Below are positions 18,755-26,819 of a DNA stretch of 64,000 nucleotides, one piece after another. A program made the position numbers and the translations under genes. Source of the stretch: Alkalibacterium thalassium (GTDB taxonomy: Bacteria > Bacillota > Bacilli > Lactobacillales > Carnobacteriaceae_A); assembly GCF_900101165.1 (NCBI RefSeq), contig NZ_FNFK01000005.1, positions 23,632 to 87,631 on the forward strand. Reading direction: 5' to 3'. A model generated the notes under the pieces. It saw only the letters and a program-made list of their open reading frames with translations. It was not told the DNA's origin and ran no database searches. Numbering within the stretch: position 1 is the stretch's first letter; each line of letters opens with the position of its first letter.

Positions 18755-19921
18755 ATGATCGAGTTCAAAAATGTATCAAAAGTATACGGAGATGGAACGA
18801 AGGCTGTTGACGATGTATCGTTTACGATCAACGCAGGAGAATTTGTCGTTCTGATCGGAACGTCCGGGAGTGGGAAAACGACGACCATGAGGATGATCAA
18901 TCGGATGATTGATTCGACATCCGGAGAGATCCTTATTGACGGAAAAGACATAAAAAAAGAAGATGCCGTTCAGCTGAGGAGAAAAATCGGATATGTTATC
19001 CAGCAGACAGGCCTTATGCCTCACATGACAGTATACGAAAATATTGTAATGGTTCCAAAATTATTAAAATGGGAAAAAGAAAAAATGCAGGAGATCGCAG
19101 AACGTCTACTGAAGCGAGTCGATATGGGTCCTGAATTTCTTGACCGTTACCCACAGGAACTTTCTGGCGGACAACAGCAGAGAATTGGTGTCATCCGAGC
19201 ACTTGCCGCTAATCAGGATATTATCCTAATGGATGAACCGTTCGGTGCACTGGATCCGATCACTCGAGATGCCTTACAAGAACTGGTCAAGCACCTTCAG
19301 GAAGAAATGGGTCGTACAGTCGTATTCGTTACTCATGATATGGACGAAGCACTTAAGCTAGCAGACAAGATTGCGATCATGTCAGAAGGAAAAATCATTC
19401 AGTATGACACACCCGATAATATTTTAGCCGAACCTGCAAATGAATTTGTCGAGAGCTTCCTGGGTGAGGACAGACTGCAGCAGCGTTCAACCATGCAGAC
19501 GGTAGATCAGGTCATGGTGAAGAGACCCATTTCAGTTACATCGGATATTACGTTGGGAGAAGCCATTCGTGTCATGAGAGACAGAAGAGTAGATACGTTA
19601 TTTGTAACTGATATGGATAATGTCCTTCAGGGGCTGGTCGATTTCGAAGCAATAAACAAAAATAGAAAGACAGCCTCTACAGTGCAGGACATTATGTCTC
19701 ATGTCTATTACGTAAAATCTGGAACCTTACTGAGCAGTGTGGCAGACAAGATGCTCAAGCGTGGATACAAGAACATCCCTGTTGTCAGCGAAGAAGGGAA
19801 ACTGGAAGGTCTTGTCACACGGGCATCACTGGTAGATATCGTCTACGATACAATCTGGGGAGATGACGAAGAAGTGGAAAGCATTCCTCTAGAGACGACC
19901 CAGTTTTCAGAATCAGAATAG
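18755..19921 (+). CDS. opuCA: Glycine betaine/carnitine/choline ABC transporter, ATPase subunit
   Basis: Energises uptake of compatible solutes in osmotic stress; 388 residues. Walker A GTSGSGKTT is near residues 36-44, the signature LSGGQQQR near 135 and Walker B ILMDEPF just after. The C-terminal ~130 residues are two CBS domains (from VDQVMVKRPISV). In the Listeria OpuCA family these bind c-di-AMP and inhibit uptake; whether they do so here is inference. ATG 18755 follows GAGGAGAT. It leads the operon opuCA-CB-CC-CD in the same order as Bacillus and Listeria. Confidence 0.95.
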   Translation: MIEFKNVSKVYGDGTKAVDDVSFTINAGEFVVLIGTSGSGKTTTMRMINRMIDSTSGEILIDGKDIKKEDAVQLRRKIGYVIQQTGLMPHMTVYENIVMVPKLLKWEKEKMQEIAERLLKRVDMGPEFLDRYPQELSGGQQQRIGVIRALAANQDIILMDEPFGALDPITRDALQELVKHLQEEMGRTVVFVTHDMDEALKLADKIAIMSEGKIIQYDTPDNILAEPANEFVESFLGEDRLQQRSTMQTVDQVMVKRPISVTSDITLGEAIRVMRDRRVDTLFVTDMDNVLQGLVDFEAINKNRKTASTVQDIMSHVYYVKSGTLLSSVADKMLKRGYKNIPVVSEEGKLEGLVTRASLVDIVYDTIWGDDEEVESIPLETTQFSESE

Positions 19922-19933
19922 GAGGAGACCTAA

Positions 19934-20566
19934 GTGATCGATTTTTTTAACAACTATGGTGCTCAGATGATGAGACTGATCTGGGAGCACTTATATATAT
20001 CAATAATAGCATTAGGTTTAGGGGTGATCGTAGCTGTCCCAGTCGGCATACTGCTGACACGGACGGATAAGCTGGCAACGTTTTTCATCGGTCTGGCATC
20101 CATACTTCAGACTGTCCCGTCACTGGCACTGCTGGCACTGATGATTCCTTTTCTTGGGATCGGTCGGTTTCCGGCTATCATGGCACTGTTCATTTACTCT
20201 CTGCTTCCGATCCTCAGAAATACGTATACAGGTATGAAGGGTGTGAATCCGGATCTTGTAGACGCAGCTAGAGGTATGGGAATGACAGAATCACAGCTGG
20301 TCAGAAAGGTGGAGCTCCCTCAGGCAGCCCCAGTTATAATGGCGGGGATCAGACTTTCAGGTACATACGTTATTGCCTGGGCAGCTCTTGCTTCATATAT
20401 CGGAGCAGGCGGACTTGGAGATTTTATTTTCAATGGGTTGAACCTGTATATTCCTGAGCTGATCATAGGAGGCACGATTCCTGTGACCATACTAGCTTTA
20501 CTCGTAGATTTTGTATTAGGTCGTGTAGAGAAGAAGGTTACACCTAGAAACCATGTCATAGACTAG
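19934..20566 (+). CDS. opuCB: Osmoprotectant ABC transporter permease
   Basis: Membrane channel subunit, 210 residues with about five or six helices. The EAA-type loop that docks to the ATPase is visible at [25 protein letters not shown] start at 19934 preceded by AGGAGGAG. It is homologous to opuCD at 21541; the two form the heteromeric membrane part. It ends 16 bases before opuCC. Confidence 0.93.
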   Translation: MIDFFNNYGAQMMRLIWEHLYISIIALGLGVIVAVPVGILLTRTDKLATFFIGLASILQTVPSLALLALMIPFLGIGRFPAIMALFIYSLLPILRNTYTGMKGVNPDLVDAARGMGMTESQLVRKVELPQAAPVIMAGIRLSGTYVIAWAALASYIGAGGLGDFIFNGLNLYIPELIIGGTIPVTILALLVDFVLGRVEKKVTPRNHVID

Positions 20567-20582
20567 AGAAAGGCTGATAATA

Positions 20583-21539
20583 ATGACGTTTAAGAAAAAA
20601 ATGAAACTTGCTGCTTTAAGTTCTGCAGCAGTAATGATGACAGCTTGTTCTCTTCCTGGCCTTGGAGCAGGTCTGACCGAAGAAGGGAATATTACCATTG
20701 CTACTCAGTCTTCTACTGAGATGGTCATTTTAGGCTACATTGTTCAGGGGATGGTCAATCATTACTCAGACATCAATGCTGATGTTATTCAGAACCTCGG
20801 ATCGTCCACTATGGTTACACAGGCTTTAGCCCAGGGTGATGCGGATGTAGCTGCTGCAAGCTACACAGGGACTGCGCTGACAGGCGAATTAGGGATGGAT
20901 CCGATCACGGACCCTGATGAAGCCAGAGAGGCTGTGACAGAAGGATTTAGAGAACAGTATAATATGAGATATTTTCCATCATATGGATTTGAAAACACCT
21001 ATGCCTTTCTCGTAACCAGTGAACTGGCAGAAGAGCATGGACTCGAAACAATAAGTGATCTGGAGCCCATTGCTGGAGATCTGACTGCTGGAGTCGATAA
21101 TTCCTGGATGGAAAGAGAAGGAGACGGGTACCGGGCGTTTCTTGAGACTTATGAATTTGACTTTGACACCGTCTATCCTATGGAAATAGGTTTGGTGTAC
21201 GATGCGGTTCAATCAGGTAATATGGATATCGTCCTGGGATATTCAACGGACGGACGTATCGCCAGTTACGATCTGGTCTTTCTTGAAGACGACCTCAACT
21301 TCTTCCCTCCATATGACGCAAGTCCATCAGCTTTATATGATACGCTTGAAGAATACCCTTTAATTGAAGATATTCTTCTGAAACTTGAGGGAATGATTGA
21401 AACTGAGCAGATGCAGGAAATGAACTTTATTGCCGATGAATATCTGATCGAGCCGGCAACTGTAGCTGTAGAATTTCTTGAAGCCAATAATTATTTTGAA
21501 GACAGTGAACCTTATCTCGAACCAGCAGGAGGGGAATAA
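20583..21539 (+). CDS. opuCC: Osmoprotectant-binding lipoprotein
   Basis: Extracellular substrate-binding protein of the OpuC system, 318 residues. A signal peptide (MTFKKKMKLA then a hydrophobic stretch) ends in a lipobox with Cys22 (MMTAC), so it is anchored to the outer face of the membrane. The mature part begins TEEGNITIATQSSTEMVILGY, typical of the OpuAC/ProX-like fold. It sits between the two permease genes, as in opuC of Bacillus and Listeria. The exact solute (glycine betaine, carnitine or choline) cannot be read from the sequence. Confidence 0.93.
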   Translation: MTFKKKMKLAALSSAAVMMTACSLPGLGAGLTEEGNITIATQSSTEMVILGYIVQGMVNHYSDINADVIQNLGSSTMVTQALAQGDADVAAASYTGTALTGELGMDPITDPDEAREAVTEGFREQYNMRYFPSYGFENTYAFLVTSELAEEHGLETISDLEPIAGDLTAGVDNSWMEREGDGYRAFLETYEFDFDTVYPMEIGLVYDAVQSGNMDIVLGYSTDGRIASYDLVFLEDDLNFFPPYDASPSALYDTLEEYPLIEDILLKLEGMIETEQMQEMNFIADEYLIEPATVAVEFLEANNYFEDSEPYLEPAGGE

Positions 21540-21540
21540 G

Positions 21541-22230
21541 ATGTTAAATATAGAAGGATTAGATGAATTATCACAAATGAATAATGTTCAGCAGCTGATT
21601 TACTATGTACAGCAGAACGGACCCTATTTATGGGATCAGTTTGTCAGACACTTTCTCATCTCGATTTACGGTGTGCTGTTTGCAGCTCTTGTTGCCATTC
21701 CTCTGGGATTTTATATAGCCAGACACAGTAAGCTGGCTGACTGGGTCGTCGGCGCAGCTAACGTCATACAGACAATACCGTCACTGGCGATGCTGTCGAT
21801 TCTTATGCTAGGATTTGGGATAGGAGTCAATACAGTAATTATTACAGTATTTCTATATTCGCTGCTTCCAATCGTTAAAAACACATATGCGGGTGTGAAG
21901 AGTGTAGATAATGCGCTGATGGATGCGGCGAAGGGCATGGGCATGACCCGCTGGCAGCAGACTTACAAAGTTGAACTGCCTATGGCTTTATCAGTGATCA
22001 TGGCCGGTCTAAGGAATGCTCTGGTTGTGGCGATCGGGGTAACGGCTATAGGAACATTTATTGGTGCGGGAGGACTTGGAGATATCATACAAAGAGGTGT
22101 CAATGCTTCTCAAGGAGGAGCTATCATCCTGGCCGGTGCGATTCCAACTGCGCTGATGGCTGCTGTGGCCGATCTGGTCCTGGCGTGGCTTGAAAGAAAA
22201 CTGAATCCTGCAAGTCGGGTAAGCAGATAA
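21541..22230 (+). CDS. opuCD: Osmoprotectant ABC transporter permease
   Basis: Second membrane subunit of OpuC; 229 residues. The EAA loop DAAKGMGMTRWQQTYKVELPMA is clear. The start is ATG 21541, one base after the opuCC stop, with AGGAGGGG as ribosome binding site inside the end of opuCC. A 21-residue longer reading frame from 21478 lies within opuCC and is rejected. A strong terminator closes the operon. Confidence 0.94.
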   Translation: MLNIEGLDELSQMNNVQQLIYYVQQNGPYLWDQFVRHFLISIYGVLFAALVAIPLGFYIARHSKLADWVVGAANVIQTIPSLAMLSILMLGFGIGVNTVIITVFLYSLLPIVKNTYAGVKSVDNALMDAAKGMGMTRWQQTYKVELPMALSVIMAGLRNALVVAIGVTAIGTFIGAGGLGDIIQRGVNASQGGAIILAGAIPTALMAAVADLVLAWLERKLNPASRVSR

Positions 22231-22233
22231 AGT

Positions 22234-22280
22234 AAAACAGCTATGGAGATGGATGGACTATCTCTCATAGCTGTTTTTTA
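22234..22280 (+). terminator. Bidirectional terminator between opuCD and the YolD-like gene
   Basis: Stem AACAGCTATGGAGAT / ATCTCTCATAGCTGTT with a T-run on the plus side and an A-run on the left, so it can serve both convergent genes. Confidence 0.85.
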
Positions 22281-22601
22281 TTTTGCTAATCTGATATGCC
22301 TGATATCTTTGGCATTGATTAAGTAGGTCGTGCGTGATGATGCAGTTTTTATAATGATTTGAGTTGAGTGAGGTGAAAATACTGGAATCCCGATATACTC
22401 GTTGATCTGATCTGAATGAGTAGTAGGATTGACCTGAATGATAATACGCTGCTGCTTTTTCACAGACTGTTTAAGGAATAAGCCCAACTGACTCTTGGGC
22501 ATCTGTGGCTGTACTTTAGATAAACTGGTAGAAAACAGGGCGCCGTATCCTTTCCTGAAAACATCTACAATATGCTGTGTTTCGATGGCTAATTTACTCA
22601 T
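22278..22601 (-). CDS. YolD-like family protein under SOS control
   Basis: A 107-residue protein. The start is the ATG at 22601-22599 (MSKLAIETQHIV), preceded on its strand by GGGGAGG. The middle and C-terminal part (RIIIQVNPTTHSDQINEYIG, then TTYLINAKDIRHIRL) fits the layout of YolD-like proteins: a basic helical N-terminus, then a beta-rich end with the pattern ...G.I..I......I.I......I....I..I.L. YolD proteins often accompany UmuC/DinB-type lesion-bypass polymerases and are LexA-controlled. Two LexA-type boxes overlap the promoter, which supports this. No polymerase gene is adjacent. The family call is moderate; the SOS control is the stronger evidence. Confidence 0.65.
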   Translation of the reverse strand: MSKLAIETQHIVDVFRKGYGALFSTSLSKVQPQMPKSQLGLFLKQSVKKQQRIIIQVNPTTHSDQINEYIGIPVFSPHSTQIIIKTASSRTTYLINAKDIRHIRLAK

Positions 22602-22613
22602 GATCGTCCTCCC

Positions 22614-22627
22614 CGAACATATGTTAC
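22614..22627 (-). promoter_or_regulatory. LexA (SOS) box 1
   Basis: CGAACATATGTTAC matches the Gram-positive LexA/DinR consensus CGAACRNRYGTTYC at 13 of 14 positions. It lies between the -10 box and the ribosome binding site of the YolD-like gene. Confidence 0.75.
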
Positions 22628-22631
22628 CTTT

Positions 22632-22660
22632 AGTATATCGTACGAACATACATTCGTCAA
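22632..22660 (-). promoter_or_regulatory. Promoter of the YolD-like gene
   Basis: On the minus strand TTGACG (22660-22655), 17 bases, TATACT (22637-22632): a near-consensus promoter, strong enough to need a repressor. Confidence 0.8.
22643..22656 (-). promoter_or_regulatory. LexA (SOS) box 2
   Basis: On the minus strand CGAATGTATGTTCG, nine of ten palindromic positions of CGAAC-N4-GTTCG. It sits between the -35 and -10 boxes, where LexA would block RNA polymerase. Confidence 0.7.
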
Positions 22661-22789
22661 CAGTCTCATGTAGTTTTTTTAATAATTGTCTGTAATGTAT
22701 TTGTCTGTCTAAAATTCTGGAGCATGATCAAGTCAGATAAAGAGGAACTGAAGATAAACCCGAACTGGGAGGAGATTTTAGTGCTTTTG

Positions 22790-22818
22790 TTTCAATTTAA
22801 CTAAAAAAAACGTATAAT
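22790..22818 (+). promoter_or_regulatory. Probable promoter of the DegV gene
   Basis: TATAAT at 22813-22818 is a perfect -10. The -35 (TTTCAA, 22790-22795, 17 bases upstream) is weak. Confidence 0.5.
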
Positions 22819-22851
22819 AGAAATGAATACATTATAAGGAGTGGGTATTTT

Positions 22852-23718
22852 ATGGATTATCAGCTGATAACCGATTCCTGTTGTGATCTTCCGCTGGAAC
22901 TAGTGGAAAGATTCGACTTGGATATTGTCAACTTCACAATTACTATCAGTGGAAAAGAGCTGATCGACGATATGGGAAAAACGTTTGATAAGACGTCCTT
23001 TTTTAATCGACTTAAAGAAGGTGAGACTGCTTCAACCTCACAAATCAACGTTCATGCCTATCTCGAAAAATTTAAGAAGTATGTAGAAGAAGGTAAGCCG
23101 GTTATTTACTTAGGGTTTTCTTCTGAACTTAGTGGGTCACTTAATAGTGCCCGTCAAGCTAAACAGATGCTTGAAGAAGAATATGATGATGTGGATCTGA
23201 CCATTATCGACACAAGGGCAGCCAGCCTGGGGGAAGGTCTACTAGTCTATGAAGCTGCACTCAAAAAAGAGGCAGGTATGAGTAAGGAAGATCTGGTCAA
23301 GTGGGTCGAGGATAATAAGTTGAACTATCACTCCTGGGTTACCGTAGATGACATTAAACATCTTCAACGTGGGGGAAGAATCTCAGCTACTGCAGCGACA
23401 GTAGGTTCACTGCTCAATGTTAAGCCCATCATCATCTTGAACCGTGAAGGGAAGCTTGTCCCGTTCTCAAAAGTTCGAGGCAGGAAGAAGTCGCTTCAGT
23501 TCCTTATCGATCAGACAGTTAAAAACATCAGAGATGAAGAGGATCATGCGGTCTTTATCGGTCATGTTGGAGTACCTGAAGATGCTGACTTTGTCAGAGA
23601 GAAACTGCTTGAAAAAGTGAGCCCTAAGGAAATCATCATATCAAGTTACGGTCCCACAATCGCAGCCCATACAGGATTTGGCTCTTTATCCGTCTTCAGT
23701 TATGGAGAAGAACGGTAA
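22852..23718 (+). CDS. DegV family fatty-acid-binding protein
   Basis: 288 residues with the DegV start YQLITDSCCDLP and the fatty-acid-head contact segments TSQIN (near residue 63) and SSELSGSLNSA (near 90). Relatives (FakB) deliver exogenous fatty acids to the kinase FakA for phosphorylation. fakA and plsX are both in this window (47963, 51771), so a role as a FakB-type carrier is plausible but not shown by context: this gene stands alone. ATG 22852 follows AAGGAGTG. Confidence 0.9.
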   Translation: MDYQLITDSCCDLPLELVERFDLDIVNFTITISGKELIDDMGKTFDKTSFFNRLKEGETASTSQINVHAYLEKFKKYVEEGKPVIYLGFSSELSGSLNSARQAKQMLEEEYDDVDLTIIDTRAASLGEGLLVYEAALKKEAGMSKEDLVKWVEDNKLNYHSWVTVDDIKHLQRGGRISATAATVGSLLNVKPIIILNREGKLVPFSKVRGRKKSLQFLIDQTVKNIRDEEDHAVFIGHVGVPEDADFVREKLLEKVSPKEIIISSYGPTIAAHTGFGSLSVFSYGEER

Positions 23719-23775
23719 CCGTTTAGATCTCTCGTCACCGCAGTCATGAATAAAGAGACTGCTGATAAGTTTAAG

Positions 23776-23805
23776 TTGACACTAATTTTGAGAGTATGCT
23801 ATTAT
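23776..23805 (+). promoter_or_regulatory. Promoter of the V-ATPase operon
   Basis: TTGACA (23776-23781), 18 bases, TATTAT (23800-23805) with an upstream TG (TGCTATTAT). It is one of the best promoters in the window. Transcription would start near 23812, about 115 bases before ntpF. Confidence 0.75.
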
Positions 23806-23839
23806 AAATTTTGTTAATACAATTTATATCAATGCGGTT

Positions 23840-23908
23840 GGGCGTGAGCTTTCAAGGTTATTTTCTTCTAGGGCGAGAAGAAGGCCTGTTAGCCGCGCCC
23901 TTTTTTTT
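23840..23908 (+). promoter_or_regulatory. Attenuator-like leader of the V-ATPase operon
   Basis: The transcript leader contains CGCCC (23896-23900) followed by eight T. Two upstream GGGCG copies (23840-23844 and 23871-23875) can each pair with it. With the nearer copy, AGGGCG/CGCCCT plus an inner GGC/GCC form a compact terminator. Alternatively TTCTTCT (23863-23869) pairs with AGAAGAA (23876-23882) and traps that copy in a loop. Such exclusive pairings are typical of regulated leaders. The signal is unknown; I do not recognise a known riboswitch. Confidence 0.6.
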
Positions 23909-23925
23909 GAAAGGGGGAATATAAA

Positions 23926-24252
23926 GTGAACCGTGAAGCAATTAATTATGTTAAAGATGCTGAGGCTAGAGTTGAAGAACTTAGAGCCAATGCGGAAAAA
24001 GAGATAAAAGACATCAAGGCTGGGACTGCTCTTCGAATGGATAAGATAACCGAACAGACCGAACACGAACTGGCTGCTTTTAGAAAAGAGTGGCAAGAAC
24101 AAGTCGAGTCCAGGCTGGAAGAAGACGAGAAAGTGTTTGAAGAGCAGATCAATGAAGATATCAACCGTTTCAACGGCACCTATGAATCGGAAAAAGACAG
24201 ACTAGCCAGTCGAATAGCAGAGGAGGTATTGCGTCGATATGGCAATAGCTAA
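23926..24252 (+). CDS. ntpF: V-type ATPase peripheral stalk subunit (NtpF)
   Basis: 108 residues, almost entirely charged helix (coiled coil), as expected for the subunit that pairs with NtpE in the peripheral stalk joining the catalytic head to NtpI. GTG start at 23926 after AAGGGGG. It overlaps ntpI by 14 bases. It is the first gene of ntpFIKECGABD, in the order of Enterococcus hirae. The sequence of this subunit is weakly conserved, so the call rests on its coiled-coil character and position. Confidence 0.85.
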   Translation: MNREAINYVKDAEARVEELRANAEKEIKDIKAGTALRMDKITEQTEHELAAFRKEWQEQVESRLEEDEKVFEEQINEDINRFNGTYESEKDRLASRIAEEVLRRYGNS

Positions 24253-26200
24253 AATGAAAAAACTGACTTTATTAGCAGAACATACTAATAAAGAAGCTGT
24301 TTTGAAGAGTGTCCAGGAAATGCAGAGTCTTGAAATCATTCCTGTAGCAGAAGTTCTGGAGGAAAGTCTGCTGAATGACTTCGATACGAGTGCTTCGCGT
24401 GATTTGTCTAACGACAGTCAGGCCAGACTGCAGGATATTGAATATGCAATCAATTACTTACAAGATTACGTCGAACAGCCGGGTTTGATAGAGCGCCTTA
24501 AAACTAAGAAAGAAGTATTTTCATTAAAAGAACTTGAAAGCATTGTAGAGAGTGCAGACGTTGATGCTCTTCTGGAGCAAGTATCCCTGAAGGAAAAGCA
24601 GCTCAACAATCTGGATGAGAAAATCAAAGACCTCAAACAGGAAGAAGAATTCCTGAGAAAGTGGCGGGCACTTAGTTTCAAGCCTGAAGAGGTCAGTCAT
24701 TTCAGACTGATGGATGTTCTGGTGGGAACCGTTGATAAAGAACAATCAGAAGCACTTGTTGAGGGTTTACGTGATAATGGCAGAATATATTATGACGAAG
24801 TATATAGAAGAAGTGACGAAGTCGCTTATCTCATCATTCTTCCTAAAACCGAGAGAAAGCAGTTTGATGATCTTGTCGCTCAATACAGTTACAGAGAACT
24901 GACATATACACATGAACTTCTTCCGGAAGATGAGTTATACCGTAATCTTACCGAACAGAAGCAAGTCAGAGGTGATAAAGAAAAGATAATTGCTGAGATG
25001 AAGAAATGGACAAGTCTCTACAGGAACCTGGAGCTCGCTGAGGAATATTACTACAATCTGTCTGAACGAGAAAAAGCACACAATCTTCTTCTAGACAGCC
25101 ATCACCTGTTCCTTCTATCTGGATGGATAGAGGAAGAGAAAGTGGATTCTTTAAAGGCTAACATCGATCAGACGATCGGCGAGAGCGAAGTCGCTGTTCT
25201 ATCCGAAGATATAATGATGAAGGAATACAATGAGGTTCCTGTCGTGCTGAAGAATAACAGTTTTGTCCGACCATTCGAGATGATTACAGAGATGTTCAGT
25301 TATCCAAAATACAACGAAGTCGACCCCACACCGTTGATGATGCCGTTCTTTATGGTATTCTTCGGCATGATGGCCGCCGACCTTGGCTACGGTATGCTGC
25401 TCTTTGGAGTCACATTGTTCGCCTTGAAGGCATTCAATATAGAAGGGTCGATGGGGAACTTCTTGAAGTTTCTTTACACCCTCTCGTTTCCGACGATGGC
25501 CTTCGGAGTATTTTTCGGAAGTTTCTTCGGAATAGAGCTGCCCATACAAGTCTTCTCCTTACAGGATGATGTACTTGAAATTATGGCATTTTCAGTTGTG
25601 CTCGGACTGATCCAGCTGCTTTACGGGCTCGTCTTGAATGGAATCATCAAAGGAAAGCAGGGACAGAGAGCCTCTTCATACGTCGATGGCTATGCCTGGT
25701 TCCTTATGCTGATCGGTTTCATCCTATGGGTCGGTGGAGCCATGCTGCTGAACATGCCGCTGCTTACGCAGATAGGTATCGGACTTGTGGTTCTTAACGC
25801 AGTAGGGATCCTTGTCGTATCAGCACTTTCCAGTTCCAACAAAGCATTGGGTATTGGTCTTGGAGCATACAATTTATATGGAATATCAGGTTATGTAGGA
25901 GATATTGTCAGTTATACAAGACTGATGGCACTGGCAGTAGCAAGTGCAAATATTGCGATGGCGTTCAATATGATCATCGGTTTCCTGCCGCCTATAGCAA
26001 GATTTACTGTAGGTGTTCTGATCATTATTGCCCTGCAGGCACTAAATATAGCACTGACATTCTTAAGTGCTTATGTCCACACATCCCGACTGCAGTACGT
26101 TGAGTTCTTCGGTAAATTCTTCGAAGGCGGAGGCAGACCACTGACTCCACTCAAAATGCTTGAAAAACATGTCTGGATGGAAGACAATAATAACGGTTAA
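24239..26200 (+). CDS. ntpI: V-type Na+-ATPase subunit a (NtpI)
   Basis: Membrane stator subunit that forms the ion half-channels; 653 residues. The first ~340 are cytoplasmic and helical, and the rest has about eight membrane helices. Key arginines are visible in SYTRLMALAVASANIA and in TSRLQYVEFFGKFFEGGG near the C-terminus, which face the ion-binding Glu of the c-ring. ATG 24239 lies inside the end of ntpF, and AGAGGAGG precedes it. Confidence 0.96.
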   Translation: MAIAKMKKLTLLAEHTNKEAVLKSVQEMQSLEIIPVAEVLEESLLNDFDTSASRDLSNDSQARLQDIEYAINYLQDYVEQPGLIERLKTKKEVFSLKELESIVESADVDALLEQVSLKEKQLNNLDEKIKDLKQEEEFLRKWRALSFKPEEVSHFRLMDVLVGTVDKEQSEALVEGLRDNGRIYYDEVYRRSDEVAYLIILPKTERKQFDDLVAQYSYRELTYTHELLPEDELYRNLTEQKQVRGDKEKIIAEMKKWTSLYRNLELAEEYYYNLSEREKAHNLLLDSHHLFLLSGWIEEEKVDSLKANIDQTIGESEVAVLSEDIMMKEYNEVPVVLKNNSFVRPFEMITEMFSYPKYNEVDPTPLMMPFFMVFFGMMAADLGYGMLLFGVTLFALKAFNIEGSMGNFLKFLYTLSFPTMAFGVFFGSFFGIELPIQVFSLQDDVLEIMAFSVVLGLIQLLYGLVLNGIIKGKQGQRASSYVDGYAWFLMLIGFILWVGGAMLLNMPLLTQIGIGLVVLNAVGILVVSALSSSNKALGIGLGAYNLYGISGYVGDIVSYTRLMALAVASANIAMAFNMIIGFLPPIARFTVGVLIIIALQALNIALTFLSAYVHTSRLQYVEFFGKFFEGGGRPLTPLKMLEKHVWMEDNNNG

Positions 26201-26232
26201 AACTATATTTATAATAATGGAGGAAAAAAATA

Positions 26233-26709
26233 ATGAGTAACTTTGAACTGTTTTTTGGAGATAATTTAGGTTTTGTATTTGGTGCAGTAGGTGTCGCTCT
26301 GGCAGTCATCCTTTCAGGTATCGGATCATCAAGAGGGGTAGGATCTGCAGGTGAAGCAGCAGCTGCCTTGACAAAAGAACAGCCGGAAAAATTCGGTCGT
26401 GCCCTTGTTCTACAGATGCTTCCAGCAACACAGGGACTTTACGGTTTCGTTATCGGACTGCTGATTATTATCAACTTGTCTACTAACCTTGACGTATCAA
26501 CTGGATGGTACTATCTGATGGTCGGACTTCCTGTAGGATTTACTGGACTGACATCCGGTACGCTTCAGGGTCGTGTCTCAGTAGCTGCAATGCAGATCCT
26601 AGCTCAAAAACCTGAACACACAACTAAAGGGATCATTTATTCAGCGATGGTTGAAACATATGCAATTTTAGGTTTCGTTATTTCCCTGATGATGATAATC
26701 TTCATGTAA
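26233..26709 (+). CDS. ntpK: V-type Na+-ATPase proteolipid subunit c (NtpK)
   Basis: Rotor ring subunit, 158 residues with four membrane helices (two fused hairpins). The five Na+ ligands known from the E. hirae ring (Leu61, Thr64, Gln65, Gln110, Glu139) are all present here with a constant +2 offset: Leu63, Thr66, Gln67 (in MLPATQG), Gln112 (in TLQGRV) and Glu141 (in MVETYA). This strongly suggests Na+ rather than H+ transport. ATG 26233 follows GGAGG. A hairpin lies after the gene before ntpE. Confidence 0.97.
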   Translation: MSNFELFFGDNLGFVFGAVGVALAVILSGIGSSRGVGSAGEAAAALTKEQPEKFGRALVLQMLPATQGLYGFVIGLLIIINLSTNLDVSTGWYYLMVGLPVGFTGLTSGTLQGRVSVAAMQILAQKPEHTTKGIIYSAMVETYAILGFVISLMMIIFM

Positions 26710-26730
26710 TAAATGAGAGAAAGGAATTTA

Positions 26731-26776
26731 GAATTCAGTGATCAGACAGCCATCTGTCACTTAATAAACTGAATTC
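26731..26776 (+). repeat. Hairpin between ntpK and ntpE
   Basis: GAATTCAGT (26731-26739) and ACTGAATTC (26768-26776) are perfect complements, with an inner GACAG-CCAT-CTGTC hairpin. There is no long T-run. It may protect or partly separate the ntpK message, which needs about ten copies of product per complex. Confidence 0.6.
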
Positions 26777-26819
26777 CTTGTTTCATTTCATTATTATTAC
26801 TCTGAACAGGAGGGAAATC

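Noticed and set aside
21478..21540. Longer opuCD start inside opuCC
   Set aside because: The proper ATG 21541 has a strong ribosome binding site; the extension overlaps the lipoprotein gene by 62 bases.
25199..25549. Minus-strand open frame of 116 codons inside ntpI
   Set aside because: Antisense shadow; no independent signals.
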